Of a DNA stretch of 40,611 bases, positions 32,426 through 40,611 are shown piece after piece (position 1 is the first letter of the stretch; the number at the start of each line of letters is the position of its first letter). The stretch comes from an uncultured Mycoplasmatota bacterium (GTDB taxonomy: Bacteria > Bacillota_I > Bacilli_A > RF39 > UBA660). Where the stretch lies: NCBI GenBank assembly GCA_900546275.1, contig URCH01000010.1:1-40611 (forward strand), in the 5' to 3' direction. Both the position numbers and the translations under genes were made by a program. Below the pieces are notes generated by a model. That model was not told the origin of the DNA, searched no databases, and saw only the letters and a program-made list of their open reading frames with translations.

Positions 32426-33447
32426 TACTTTTTTATATATTTGCACTTAGGATAATTAGAACATCCATAAAAATTTTCACCAGTATGTACACCATGTTTG
32501 GCTATTTTTAATACTAATTTAGAACCAAATAAGGGGCAAATTAAAGTTTGATTTTTATCATCAATGATAATTCTTACAGTATTATTATTTAAATTAATAA
32601 CTTGTTTGGTTTTATTAACTGTGTTATTTACTATATTGTCGTTTTCTATTTTGTCAGTAGATATATTTTTGTTATTAGAAATTGTCATATTATTTAGATT
32701 ATTGTTAATATTATCAATATGTTTTTGCTTAATACTTTCATCTATTTGAGTATAAGGATACAATGTATTATATATTTCTTCTATTTGTTTGTTAGACAAT
32801 AAATCATTTGAATTACTGTTATAAATAGAACTAATTAAATTATAAACCTGATAACGATTAATAACATTTACTTTTGATGATTGAAAATAAACATTCATTA
32901 AAGTACAACGATCAGAAAAGGTAATTATTGAATATATTGGTATTGTTTTTTCTATAAAAGTTTTAAGGTACTTAACATGTGTATTGTTTTGAAAAATAGG
33001 ATTATAAAATTTTTCTTTATGACTTTTTCCTCTATTAGAAGGAAGTGTTTGGTACCAATATTTTTGATTATCACCACCAAAAATCCATCCACTATAATTT
33101 TTGCTTTCAAACACAAATAATCCTTTACTCGAAATCATTAATACATCTATTTCAGTAGTTTCATTTCCTTTTTTAGGTATGTATATATTGAATAAAAACT
33201 TTGCACCTTGATTTTCAAAATCTTTAAGATATTTATAAATCAAATATTCTCCATATTTTCAAGCATTATGTCTAACGTTAAAATAGGATACTTTAGTAAT
33301 TTTGTAATAGGTTTCTTCTTTATACTCTTTAACCTTAGTGTGATAAATATAAATACATATAAATATTGGAATTGAAAATATTGGATTTAAAATTAATAAT
33401 ATCAATTCAAATATACACTTAATTAATACCTCTAATTGTTCTAACAT
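32425..33447 (-). pseudogene. NERD-domain nuclease-like membrane protein, interrupted by TGA
   Basis: Read as one gene from ATG at 33447 (AGGTGAGAACA upstream): an N-terminal membrane anchor (LILLILNPIFSIPIFICIYIY), then KVSYFNVRHNA, an in-frame TGA (33259-33261), and KYGEYLIYKYL continuing into the NERD core (TEIDVLMISSKGLFVFESKNYSGWIFG). A C-terminal zinc ribbon of the topoisomerase type (GENFYGCSNYPKCKYIKK) follows; its first knuckle reads CPLFG where CPxCG is usual, so one cysteine ligand appears lost. The residue at the TGA is probably Gly in relatives (GGA to TGA). NERD proteins are thought to process DNA, often beside defence genes. The downstream ORF (32425-33243) may still be translated. 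Confidence 0.7.
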
Positions 33448-33564
33448 TTGTTCTCACCTAATAAAATTATATCATTATTTTGATAATTAAATAATTCTTT
33501 AGTGGTTATATTTATCTTTTTACATACAATTTTACTATTAATTGTATCATTATAATTAAAAATA

Positions 33565-33593
33565 TTGTCATTAAGTTTGTTCTTTAGTATAAT
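33565..33593 (+). promoter_or_regulatory. Promoter of the lipoprotein gene
   Basis: TTGTCA (33565-33570), 17-nt spacer, TATAAT (33588-33593). Confidence 0.7.
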
Positions 33594-33617
33594 GGTAGTA
33601 GAAAAGAAGTGAAAGAA

Positions 33618-34021
33618 ATGAAAAAAACTTTAGTTTTAGGCATAGGAGCTTTACTACTATTTACTGGATGTGGAAGCAATAAAGTAGTTTGTACACAAAC
33701 AACAGAAGAGGATGGCAAAAAAATGAAATTACAAGTAACTGCCAATATGAAAGATAACAAGGTAAGTACAGTAGATGCTACAATTAAATTTGAGGATGAT
33801 ACAACAGCTTCACAATATTGTGGATTGATGCAACTATTTAATTCATTTACTGAGGATGAATCAAAAAAATAGATGTAAAATGCTCTGGAAAAAACATAAC
33901 AATTAAAAATTATGAATCTGTATTAAATTCATCAGATTCAGAAAATAAAATAACTGGACTTACAAAAGACGAATTTATTCAAAAAATGACTTCTGAAGAT
34001 AAAAATGTAAAATGTAAATAA
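33618..34021 (+). pseudogene. Small lipoprotein gene with a frameshift in an A-run
   Basis: The start at 33618 (MKKTLVLGIGALLLFTGCGSN) gives a signal peptide with lipobox LFTGC, so the product is a lipid-anchored extracytoplasmic protein. The frame stops at 33872 just after an A7 run (33863-33869). With one more A the frame continues as IDVKCSGKNITIKNYESVL...TSEDKNVKCK to a TAA at 34021, and the CSGKN end looks like the natural C-terminus. It is therefore a homopolymer frameshift: slippage, phase variation or sequence error. The family is a generic small lipoprotein of unknown function. Confidence 0.7.
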
Positions 34022-34028
34022 AAATAAA

Positions 34029-34065
34029 ATTGAACTTAAAAGCTATTTTTAGTTCAATTTTTTTA
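34029..34065 (+). terminator. Terminator of the lipoprotein gene
   Basis: ATTGAACT (34029-34036) pairs with AGTTCAAT (34051-34058), followed by T-rich sequence. Confidence 0.75.
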
Positions 34066-34124
34066 TTGAAAATCAAAAAAATATATGTTATATTTTAGAT
34101 GAAATATGACTAGCAGGTGAAAAA

Positions 34125-34802
34125 ATGAATTTAATACTTAATTTTATATTTATATTTTACATTGGAAGTACAATAGGATGGTTAGTAGAACTAATTTTTA
34201 GAAGAATAGTTCATGGAAAATGGGTAAATCCAGGATTCTTAATAGGACCTTACTTACCAATATATGGATTTGGATTATGTGCACTTACAGGTATATACTT
34301 GATGTTTTATAATCTAAAATTACCAAGTATAATAATAATATTGTTGATGGGAGCTTCTATGACATTAATTGAATTAATAGGTGGATTATCATTTGTAAAT
34401 AAACCTGTTAAATTATGGGATTATAGTAATAGATGGGGAAATTACAAAGGAATTATTTGCCCTTTATTTTCACTTATATGGACAATTATAGGTGCAATAT
34501 ATTATTATTTTATAGCAGGTTTTATTATAGAAAAAATAGAATGGTTTCATAATAATATGTCATTTTCATTTATACTTGGTTTTTTTAGTGGAATAATAAT
34601 AATTGATTATATATACTCTACAAAAATGTTATCTAAAATTAAGAAATATGCTAAGGAAAATAATATAGAAATAAAGTATGAAGAATTAAAATGTCAAATT
34701 AGAGAATTGCAAGAAAAGAGAAAAGAAAAATATTCCTTTATTTTTGCTTTTAAACCATCTATGGATTTAAAAAAATATATAAATAAAGACAACAAAAAAT
34801 AG
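34125..34802 (+). CDS. Membrane protein of the CmpB / putative ABC-transporter type IV family
   Basis: A 225-residue multi-pass membrane protein. Family motifs: GSTIGWLVELIFRRIVHGKW, then VNPGFLIGPYLPIYGFG, LIELIGG and LWDYSNRWGNYKGIICPLFS. About five hydrophobic helices are visible, followed by a basic cytoplasmic tail (about 180-225). The family is annotated as a putative ABC permease, but no ATPase is adjacent and its function is undefined. AGGTG precedes the start. An IS element begins 8 nt after its stop. Confidence 0.85.
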   Translation: MNLILNFIFIFYIGSTIGWLVELIFRRIVHGKWVNPGFLIGPYLPIYGFGLCALTGIYLMFYNLKLPSIIIILLMGASMTLIELIGGLSFVNKPVKLWDYSNRWGNYKGIICPLFSLIWTIIGAIYYYFIAGFIIEKIEWFHNNMSFSFILGFFSGIIIIDYIYSTKMLSKIKKYAKENNIEIKYEELKCQIRELQEKRKEKYSFIFAFKPSMDLKKYINKDNKK

Positions 34803-35641
34803 ATTACAAATGATGTAAATCCCATTTTGGAGATACAAATAAAAAAATAGTATATTAAAAAGAGAAAAGTTATTTTTCTCTTTTTCTTAATTTTTGACTT
34901 TAGTCTAGTGGTGTTGTAAAATAATATCCATTCTTCTACAAGTTGAATATATTCTTGTAAAGATGTAATATTATTATTGTACAAAGTTTCTTTTTTTAGA
35001 AGAGCGTGCCAGCTTTCTATAGGAGAGTCATCAATTGGAGTTCCTTTTCTAGACATAGAAATTTGAATGCCATTTGATTCACATATAGCTTTGTACTCAT
35101 AAGATGTATATTGGAATCCTTGATCAGAATGTAGGATTAATCCATTTACATCTTTTTCTTTTGCTATTGCTTCATTTAAAGTATCCATTACCAATTTATT
35201 ATCATTTGTTTTAGAAATTTTATATGCAACTACATGTCTATCGTATAAATCAATTATTGTAGATAAATATGCCCTAGATCCTTTATATATTAGATAAGTT
35301 ACATCTGTATCCCATACCTTATTTAAAGCATCAGTAGTAAAATTTCTATTTAATAAATTTGGTTTAACATTATCTTCTATTCTTTCATTTTTATTCTTTT
35401 TCTTTGACTTTCTTATATATTCAGCCATTAAATTATATTTTTTCATTATTCTTAATACCTTCTTTTCATTCATAACTACACCATATTTTAAGAGTAGACC
35501 TTCAACAATCCTACGATATCCATATGTACCTTTAGAATCATCAAATATTTCTTTTATTATTAAATAATCATAATAATCAGAATCTTCCTTATTTCTATAC
35601 TTATAATAAGTTTTTGGACTTATATTAAGTACGGCACACAT
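34694..35641 (-). CDS. IS3-family transposase OrfB (rve DDE integrase)
   Basis: A DDE transposase with TDVTYL (first D), SDQGFQYTS (second D) and SPIESWHALLKKE (E). The N-terminal part (KYRNKEDSD...GYRRIVEGLL, HTH_21-like) is also present. The orfB frame stays open upstream to the end of orfA (KVTFINLYKNSFKLTN), so the functional product is probably an OrfAB fusion made by -1 frameshifting on the A5G run at 35685-35690. At its C-terminus the frame does not stop inside the element but runs through the terminator and the left end into neighbouring DNA; the true end is probably near 34900 (RLKSK). Confidence 0.85.
   Translation of the reverse strand: MCAVLNISPKTYYKYRNKEDSDYYDYLIIKEIFDDSKGTYGYRRIVEGLLLKYGVVMNEKKVLRIMKKYNLMAEYIRKSKKKNKNERIEDNVKPNLLNRNFTTDALNKVWDTDVTYLIYKGSRAYLSTIIDLYDRHVVAYKISKTNDNKLVMDTLNEAIAKEKDVNGLILHSDQGFQYTSYEYKAICESNGIQISMSRKGTPIDDSPIESWHALLKKETLYNNNITSLQEYIQLVEEWILFYNTTRLKSKIKKKRKITFLFLIYYFFICISKMGFTSFVIYFLLSLFIYFFKSIDGLKAKIKEYFSFLFSCNSLI
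34857..34886. terminator. Terminator inside the IS left end
   Basis: AAAAAGAGAAAA-gttat-TTTTCTCTTTTT is a perfect dyad, bidirectional in form. The transposase frame reads through it. Confidence 0.7.
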
Positions 35642-35682
35642 ATTAGTAAGTTTAAAACTATTTTTGTATAAATTTATAAATG

Positions 35683-35979
35683 TTACTTTTTCTCTCGTTG
35701 TGCCTTGAGGAAGGCTTGGTATTTTTTTAATATTTCATATCTTTCTTTCCAATCTTCTAAAGTGATTGATTTTCTTTTTTTGCCTCTTTCAATTCCTTTT
35801 TTTCTTTCAAATCCATAACCTTTTCTATAATTATTAAATATATATATTATTGTTCCGATAGGCAAATCATATTCTTTTGCTAATGGAGTTTCAGGAACAT
35901 ATTCTTCAAAATGCTTTCTACATATTTCAAGTTTTGTTTCAAGATTTATTTTATTAAATTTTTGTCCTTTTTTAGCCAT
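35683..35979 (-). CDS. IS3-family OrfA (HTH protein)
   Basis: A 98-residue HTH protein. INLETKLEICRKHFEEYVPETPLAKEYDLPIGTIIYIF (recognised by the motif ETPLAKEYDLPIGTI) binds the IS ends. It ends in AQREKK with an A5G run just before the TAA; a -1 shift there joins orfB. The start is preceded by AAAGGAGG, which is part of a hairpin. Confidence 0.85.
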   Translation of the reverse strand: MAKKGQKFNKINLETKLEICRKHFEEYVPETPLAKEYDLPIGTIIYIFNNYRKGYGFERKKGIERGKKRKSITLEDWKERYEILKKYQAFLKAQREKK

Positions 35980-35985
35980 AGTAAA

Positions 35986-36005
35986 ACACCTCCTTTCGAA
36001 GGTGT
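35986..36005 (-). promoter_or_regulatory. Hairpin sequestering the transposase ribosome-binding site
   Basis: On the minus strand ACACCTTC-gaaa-GGAGGTGT forms an 8-bp stem that buries GGAGG of orfA. Several IS elements use such structures to stop transposase translation from external transcripts. Confidence 0.6.
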
Positions 36006-36135
36006 ATTATACTATAATTTATTTGAACTATTTTTTTATTTGTGTCTACTCCAAAGGGTGCAGTTCAGTAAGTAGCTTAAAAGGAAACGAATAAAAAGCA
36101 CTAAATAAAACATTAATATTTAGTGTTTTATTATA

Positions 36136-36163
36136 TTGACAAAGAATTAAAAAAGTATATAAT
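36136..36163 (+). promoter_or_regulatory. Promoter of the MarR-ABC operon
   Basis: TTGACA (36136-36141), 16-nt spacer, TATAAT (36158-36163). The -10 overlaps the palindrome TATAATTATA, a possible MarR operator. Confidence 0.65.
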
Positions 36164-36218
36164 TATAAATTGTAAGATGCCTGACAAAACATTAGGTAAT
36201 TACATAAGGAGAGAGAAA

Positions 36219-36635
36219 ATGATTTTAAAGCAAATCAAACAATTGGATAATTTAATCTTAAGAAATTTTTCAATCAATGACAAAGAAAAAATAATTCCAA
36301 GTCCAACACAAATGCAAATAATGGATTTTTTACTTAAGAATCAAAATAATGATATTTATCAAAAAGATATAGAGAAACTTTTAAATTCAAGCAGAGCAAC
36401 AGTATCAAGCGTATTACAAACAATGGAAAAAAATAAAATAATAAATCGTGTAACAGATGAGATAGATAATAGAACAAAAAAAGTAGTTTTAAATCCAAAA
36501 TGTGTAGAATTGTTTGAAAAAAGAAAAAAAGAATTAAAAAAATTAGAAGAAACCGCAATAAAAAATATAAGTAAAAACGAATTAGACGGATTTTTAAACA
36601 CCTTAGAAAAAATGATTAAAAATCTCTCAAATTAA
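36219..36635 (+). CDS. MarR-family transcriptional regulator
   Basis: A 138-residue winged-helix regulator. The core PTQMQIMDFLLKNQNNDIYQKDIEKLL, then SRATVSSVLQTMEKNKIINR and a wing with DNRTKKV are typical of MarR. The start at 36219 is preferred because AAGGAGAGA lies just upstream; an extension to 36123 would cross the promoter. It is followed after 23 nt by two ABC half-transporters, so it probably represses the exporter until a ligand binds. Confidence 0.88.
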   Translation: MILKQIKQLDNLILRNFSINDKEKIIPSPTQMQIMDFLLKNQNNDIYQKDIEKLLNSSRATVSSVLQTMEKNKIINRVTDEIDNRTKKVVLNPKCVELFEKRKKELKKLEETAIKNISKNELDGFLNTLEKMIKNLSN

Positions 36636-36658
36636 ATGTATATAAGAAAGGAATTTTT

Positions 36659-38419
36659 ATGATAAAAATATTAAAAAATTTAAATAAAAAAGAAATAGAA
36701 ATATTTATAATATGCTTTATTTTAATTTTTATACAAGTTTGGCTTGATTTAAAAATGCCTGATTACATGTCAAAAATTACAGTATTAGTACAAACAGAAG
36801 GCAGTAAAATGAGTGATATTATTATAAATGGACTTTATATGTTGGCATGTGCTTTTGGAAGCCTTTTATCAGCTGTATTTACAGGATTTTTGGCTTCAAA
36901 AATATCATCTAATTTTTCAAAAAAATTGAGAAAAAAAATATTTGATAAAGTAGAAAATCTATCACTACATGAAGTAAAAACATTTTCAACAAGCAGTTTA
37001 ATAACAAGAACAACAAATGATGTTACTCAAATAGAAATGCTTATTTCAATTGGTTTACAATTACTAATAAAAGCCCCTATAACAGCAGTTTGGGCAGTAA
37101 CAAAAATTCTTAATAAAAGTTGGCAATGGAGCACTGTAACTGCAGTTGGGTTAGTAATTTTACTATCAACAGTTGCTATAATAACTTCATTTGTAATACC
37201 AAGATTTAAAAAAGTACAAAAATTAACAGACAAATTAAATGGAGTTACTAGAGAAAACTTAACTGGAATAAGAGTAGTAAGAGCTTTTAATGCAGAAAAA
37301 TACCAAGAAAATAAATTTGAAAATACAAATAATGAATTAACAAATATAATGTTATTTAATCAAAAAAAATTCGCATTTATGCAACCAATAATGTATTTGG
37401 TTATGTATGGTTTAACACTAAGTATATATTTTATTGGAGCATATTTAATAAAAGATGCTTTAATGGTAGATAAACTTCCAATATTTGGAGATATGATTGT
37501 GTTTTCATCATATGCAATGCAGGTAATTATGGCATTTATGATGCTATCTATGATTTTTATGATATTACCAAGAGCACAAGTTTCTGCGAATAGAATAAAC
37601 GAAGTGTTGGAAGAAGATATAAGCATTAAAGATGGTTTAATTGATAAAGATACAACAAAAGAAAAAGGTACAATTGAATTCAAAAATGTTTCATTTAAAT
37701 ATCCAGATGCAGATGAATATTTACTAAAAAACATTAGTTTTAAAGTTAATACTGGTGAAACTATAGCATTTATTGGTTCAACAGGAAGTGGAAAATCAAC
37801 ACTTATTAATTTAGTTCCTAGATTTTATGATGCAACAGATGGGGAAGTTTTAATAGATGGAATAAATGTAAAAGATTATAAACAAGAATTTTTATATAAT
37901 AAATTAGGATATGTTTCACAAAAAGCAGTAATGTTTAATGGTACAGTTAAATCCAATGTTACATTTGGAAAAGGTAAGAAAAAAATTACGAATAAAAAAA
38001 TAGAAGAAGCTATAAAAGTTGCACAAGCAGAAGAATTTATAATGAAATTAGATAATAAATATGATTCACATATAGCTCAAGGTGGAACTAACATTTCTGG
38101 TGGACAAAAGCAAAGAATTTCAATAGCAAGAGCAATAGCAAGAGAACCGGAGATTTATATTTTTGATGATTCTTTTTCCGCACTTGATTATAAAACTGAT
38201 TCACAATTAAGAAAAGAATTAAAAAAATATACTAAAGATGCAACAACACTAATAGTAGCTCAAAGAATTGGAACAATAATGAATGCCGATAAAATAGTTG
38301 TACTTGATAAAGGAGTTATTGTAGGAATTGGAAAACATAAAGAATTATTAAAAAATTGTGATGTATATAAAGAAATTGCATATTCACAATTATCAAAGGA
38401 GGAATTAGAAAATGAATAA
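36659..38419 (+). CDS. ABC exporter half-transporter A (degenerate site)
   Basis: A 586-residue type IV ABC exporter: six transmembrane helices (about 15-320) and one ATPase domain. Walker A GSTGSGKST, signature ISGGQKQRIS, Walker B IYIFDDSFSALD with Asp where the catalytic Glu is expected, and H-loop replaced by Gln (VAQRIGT). These changes mark the degenerate half of heterodimeric exporters such as BmrC/TM287-like pairs. Its stop overlaps the next start by 8 nt, so the two chains are made together. Confidence 0.93.
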   Translation: MIKILKNLNKKEIEIFIICFILIFIQVWLDLKMPDYMSKITVLVQTEGSKMSDIIINGLYMLACAFGSLLSAVFTGFLASKISSNFSKKLRKKIFDKVENLSLHEVKTFSTSSLITRTTNDVTQIEMLISIGLQLLIKAPITAVWAVTKILNKSWQWSTVTAVGLVILLSTVAIITSFVIPRFKKVQKLTDKLNGVTRENLTGIRVVRAFNAEKYQENKFENTNNELTNIMLFNQKKFAFMQPIMYLVMYGLTLSIYFIGAYLIKDALMVDKLPIFGDMIVFSSYAMQVIMAFMMLSMIFMILPRAQVSANRINEVLEEDISIKDGLIDKDTTKEKGTIEFKNVSFKYPDADEYLLKNISFKVNTGETIAFIGSTGSGKSTLINLVPRFYDATDGEVLIDGINVKDYKQEFLYNKLGYVSQKAVMFNGTVKSNVTFGKGKKKITNKKIEEAIKVAQAEEFIMKLDNKYDSHIAQGGTNISGGQKQRISIARAIAREPEIYIFDDSFSALDYKTDSQLRKELKKYTKDATTLIVAQRIGTIMNADKIVVLDKGVIVGIGKHKELLKNCDVYKEIAYSQLSKEELENE

Positions 38420-40424
38420 TAAAAAGCATATAAAAAATGGCCCTCCTGGAATGAATGTACCAGACAAAGCAAATAATTTTACATCAGCTATGAAAAGATT
38501 ATTTAACGAGTTAAAAAGTTTTAGAATATTAATATTTTTTGCTTTCATAGTAGCAATATTAAGTGCAATATTATCAATAATTACCCCAAGCAGATTATCT
38601 GATTTAACAGATAACATTCAAAGTGGATTAGTTATAAATACAACAAATATGAAAACTATAACAGAAAAGATAAAAAGTGGTATAAATGATAATATAGTAA
38701 TTGATGAAAAAACAATAACCGTTGAAGAACAAATTGAATTTGCTAAAATATTATCAACACTAAATGAAAATTCAACAGCAAATGATTTATATAAAAAAAT
38801 AGATGAAATGCCTACATCTATACAAGAATTAATTAAACCAAACATGAATATAAACAAGATAAAAGAAATAACTTTATTATTAATATTTTTATATGTATGT
38901 AGTGCATTATTTACATATATACAATCAATATGTATGGCAAATGTTTCAAATAAATTTGCTAAAAAATTAAGAACCAATATAAGTAAAAAGATAAATAAAT
39001 TACCACTTAAATATTTTGATAATCATCAATCTGGCGATATTTTATCTAGAGTTACAAATGATGTAGATACTATTTCACAATCAATGAACCAATCACTTGT
39101 ATCACTTGTAAGTAATATTACATTATTTGTTGGAACAATTATAATGATGTTTGTAACAAATTGGGTTTTAGCTTTAACTGCAATTCTTTCAAGCTTTATA
39201 GGTTTTTTAGGAATGATGCTAATTCTTAAAAATTCACAAAAATACTTTATTCAAAGACAAGAGGAACTTGGAAATTTAAATAGTCATATTGAAGAAATAT
39301 ATTCTGGACTTCAAGTAGTTAAGGTATACAATGGAAAAGAACAATCAGATAAATTATTTGATGAATATAATGAAAAAGTATGTAAAAGTAACCAAAAAAG
39401 TCAATTTTTATCAGGGCTTATGCAACCTATAATGAGTTTTATTGGAAACTTTGGATATGTTGCAGTTTGTATAGTAGGAGCACTTCTTACTTTAAACGGA
39501 CATATTACATTTGGTGTTATAGTTGCATTTATAACATATGTTAGATTATTTACAGTTCCACTTGCTCAAATTGCTCAAGCAACAACTCAACTTCAGTCAA
39601 CAGCAGCAGCAAGTGAAAGAGTATTTGAATTCTTAGATGAAACTGAAATGTCAAATCAAAAAAATGCAACAAAGAAATTAGATAAAACAAAAGTAAAAGG
39701 AAAAATAGAATTTGAAAATGTTTCATTTAAATATGATGAAAATGGAAAAACAATAATAAATGATTTTTCATCAATAGCCCAACCTGGTCAAAAAATAGCA
39801 ATCGTTGGTCCAACAGGAGCAGGAAAAACTACTATGGTAAACTTACTTATGAAATTCTATGAAATCAATTCTGGTGATATTAAAATAGATGATGTATCTA
39901 TACATGATTTAACAAGAGAAAATATACATGATTTATTTACAATGGTATTGCAAGATACTTGGTTATTTGAAGGTACAATAAAGGAAAATATAAAATATAA
40001 CACAAAAAATGTAAATGATGAACAAATAAGAGAAGTTTGTAAAAAAATAGGGTTAGATCATTTTATTAGAACATTACCAAATTCTTATGATTCAAAGTTG
40101 GGTGAAAACGATAGTATTTCAATAGGTCAAAAACAATTACTTACAATAGCACGTGGAATGTTGCAATCTTCACCATTTTTAATACTAGATGAAGCAACAT
40201 CAAATGTCGATACCAGAACCGAAGAATTAGTTCAGAAAGCTATGGACAAATTAACAGAGGGAAGAACAAGTTTTATTATAGCTCATAGATTATCAACAAT
40301 AAAAAATGCTGATTTAATATTAGTAATGAAAGATGGTAATATAATAGAACAAGGAAATCATGATGAATTAATTAAACAAGATGGATTTTATGCAAAATTA
40401 TATAATTCACAATTTGAATTATAA
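38412..40424 (+). CDS. ABC exporter half-transporter B (canonical site)
   Basis: A 670-residue partner of the preceding protein. Six transmembrane helices with a roughly 100-residue extracytoplasmic insert between helices 1 and 2 (about 65-155, soluble and helical), then an ATPase domain with Walker A GPTGAGKTT, signature ISIGQKQLL, Walker B LILDEATSNVD (catalytic Glu present) and H-loop IAHRLS. The signature is ISIGQ where most proteins have LSGGQ, fitting the asymmetric heterodimer. MarR control suggests drug or toxic-compound efflux (inference). Confidence 0.94.
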   Translation: MNNKKHIKNGPPGMNVPDKANNFTSAMKRLFNELKSFRILIFFAFIVAILSAILSIITPSRLSDLTDNIQSGLVINTTNMKTITEKIKSGINDNIVIDEKTITVEEQIEFAKILSTLNENSTANDLYKKIDEMPTSIQELIKPNMNINKIKEITLLLIFLYVCSALFTYIQSICMANVSNKFAKKLRTNISKKINKLPLKYFDNHQSGDILSRVTNDVDTISQSMNQSLVSLVSNITLFVGTIIMMFVTNWVLALTAILSSFIGFLGMMLILKNSQKYFIQRQEELGNLNSHIEEIYSGLQVVKVYNGKEQSDKLFDEYNEKVCKSNQKSQFLSGLMQPIMSFIGNFGYVAVCIVGALLTLNGHITFGVIVAFITYVRLFTVPLAQIAQATTQLQSTAAASERVFEFLDETEMSNQKNATKKLDKTKVKGKIEFENVSFKYDENGKTIINDFSSIAQPGQKIAIVGPTGAGKTTMVNLLMKFYEINSGDIKIDDVSIHDLTRENIHDLFTMVLQDTWLFEGTIKENIKYNTKNVNDEQIREVCKKIGLDHFIRTLPNSYDSKLGENDSISIGQKQLLTIARGMLQSSPFLILDEATSNVDTRTEELVQKAMDKLTEGRTSFIIAHRLSTIKNADLILVMKDGNIIEQGNHDELIKQDGFYAKLYNSQFEL

Positions 40425-40428
40425 TTGA

Positions 40429-40459
40429 AAACTGCTAATAAAAGTTAGCAGTTTTTATA
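40429..40459 (+). terminator. Terminator of the MarR-ABC operon
   Basis: AAACTGCTAA (40429-40438) pairs with TTAGCAGTTT (40445-40454), followed by TT and A/T-rich sequence. Confidence 0.8.
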
Positions 40460-40540
40460 ATATTTTATATAAAAAACAATAAAATTATAATGTGGTAAAT
40501 GTTTAAATTTAAATAATATGAAAAAAATTAAAAAAAAGTA

Positions 40541-40569
40541 TTGTCAAAAAATAAAAAATAATGTATACT
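40541..40569 (+). promoter_or_regulatory. Promoter of the tRNA-Ile gene
   Basis: TTGTCA (40541-40546), 17-nt spacer, TATACT (40564-40569), about 20 nt before the tRNA 5' end. Confidence 0.7.
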
Positions 40570-40589
40570 TTAATAGTCATATTATTTAT

Positions 40590-40611
40590 GGGCCTGTAGC
40601 TCAGTTGGTTA
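40590..40611 (+). tRNA. tRNA-Ile, 5' part only (cut by the window end)
   Basis: GGGCCTGTAGCTCAGTTGGT is the typical 5' acceptor strand and D-arm of bacterial tRNA-Ile(GAT). The anticodon is outside the window, so the identity is inferred. Confidence 0.7.

Larger units (their letters stand above)
30686..33447. mobile_element. Possible element 3, decayed, right end not found
   Basis: Right of the third core are two arm-type repeats of yet another form, AGGTACAAT (30729) and AGGTACAAA (30740), then two broken defence-type genes. No fourth core was found, so the right boundary is a guess placed at the end of the NERD gene. It may simply be chromosomal DNA to the right of attB. Confidence 0.35.
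34811..36067 (-). mobile_element. IS3-family insertion sequence (IS150-like)
   Basis: About 1.26 kb. The ends are imperfect inverted repeats: the right end read inward is TGAACTGCACCCTTTGGAG, the left TGATGTAAATCCCATTTTGG, and both continue as ACAAATAAAAAAATAGT (exact). It contains overlapping-frame orfA and orfB. No clear target-site duplication was found at these boundaries, which may be off by a few bases. Confidence 0.8.

Noticed and set aside
33873..34021. Separate small gene after the lipoprotein
   Set aside because: It is the frameshifted continuation of the lipoprotein, without its own ribosome-binding site.
1..40611. Use of genetic code 4 (TGA = Trp), as in Mycoplasma-like lineages
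   Set aside because: cdd, era, the DUF1653 gene and the RepA-like gene end at TGA at natural C-termini, TGG is used freely, and the large genes have no in-frame TGA. The three in-frame TGAs sit in one GNAT gene and two apparently decaying genes.

Overview
The window is very AT-rich and reads as a chromosome segment of an anaerobic, spore-forming low-GC member of the Bacillota, possibly an uncultured gut lineage. The evidence is a pair of sporulation genes (yqfC, yqfD), a CotD-like spore coat protein, pyruvate:ferredoxin oxidoreductase, and a Bacillus-like order ybeY-dgkA-cdd-era-yqzL-recO. Several core genes stop at TGA (cdd, era, the DUF1653 gene), so the standard bacterial code is assumed.

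Layout. 1-6120: sporulation genes, tRNA-Thr(CGT), the ybeY-dgkA-cdd-era-yqzL-DUF1653-recO-DUF212 cluster and cotD. 6088-10467: a 1428-residue protein ending in a nucleotidyltransferase-like domain, flanked by an exact 32-bp direct repeat that carries the terminator. 10497-14927: a GNAT gene broken by TGA, an ASCH protein and nifJ. 14962-17305: recG between two predicted small RNAs, one on each strand.

17307-about 33450: an accessory region built at one attachment site. The sequence CCCCCTGAAG, then a hairpin, a T-run and the core TTTATAAGGGTTT occurs three times in direct orientation (17269, 27072, 30640), and short arm-type repeats (AGATACCAA and variants) lie beside the cores. Element 1 (9.8 kb) is an integrative mobilizable element: tyrosine integrase, MobV relaxase, RepA-like ATPase, regulators, and cargo of an ABC-F ATPase, a small P-loop kinase and an RloC-like AAA ATPase. 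Element 2 (3.6 kb) has no integrase and carries an EcoRI-type adenine methyltransferase, a DUF262-HNH nuclease and a DpnI-like nuclease. Element 3 appears decayed: a broken type I specificity subunit and a broken NERD nuclease gene; its right end was not found.

33565-40611: a frameshifted lipoprotein gene, a CmpB-type membrane protein, an IS3-family element, a MarR-regulated heterodimeric ABC exporter, and the start of a tRNA-Ile gene.

The most unusual signal is the attachment site. The left copy is the 3' end of a predicted sRNA with a near-consensus promoter, and the two element right ends repeat its CCCCCTGAAG plus terminator architecture with different stem sequences. CCCCCTGA is also exactly complementary to the terminator loop (TCAGGGGG) of a second predicted sRNA on the other side of recG.
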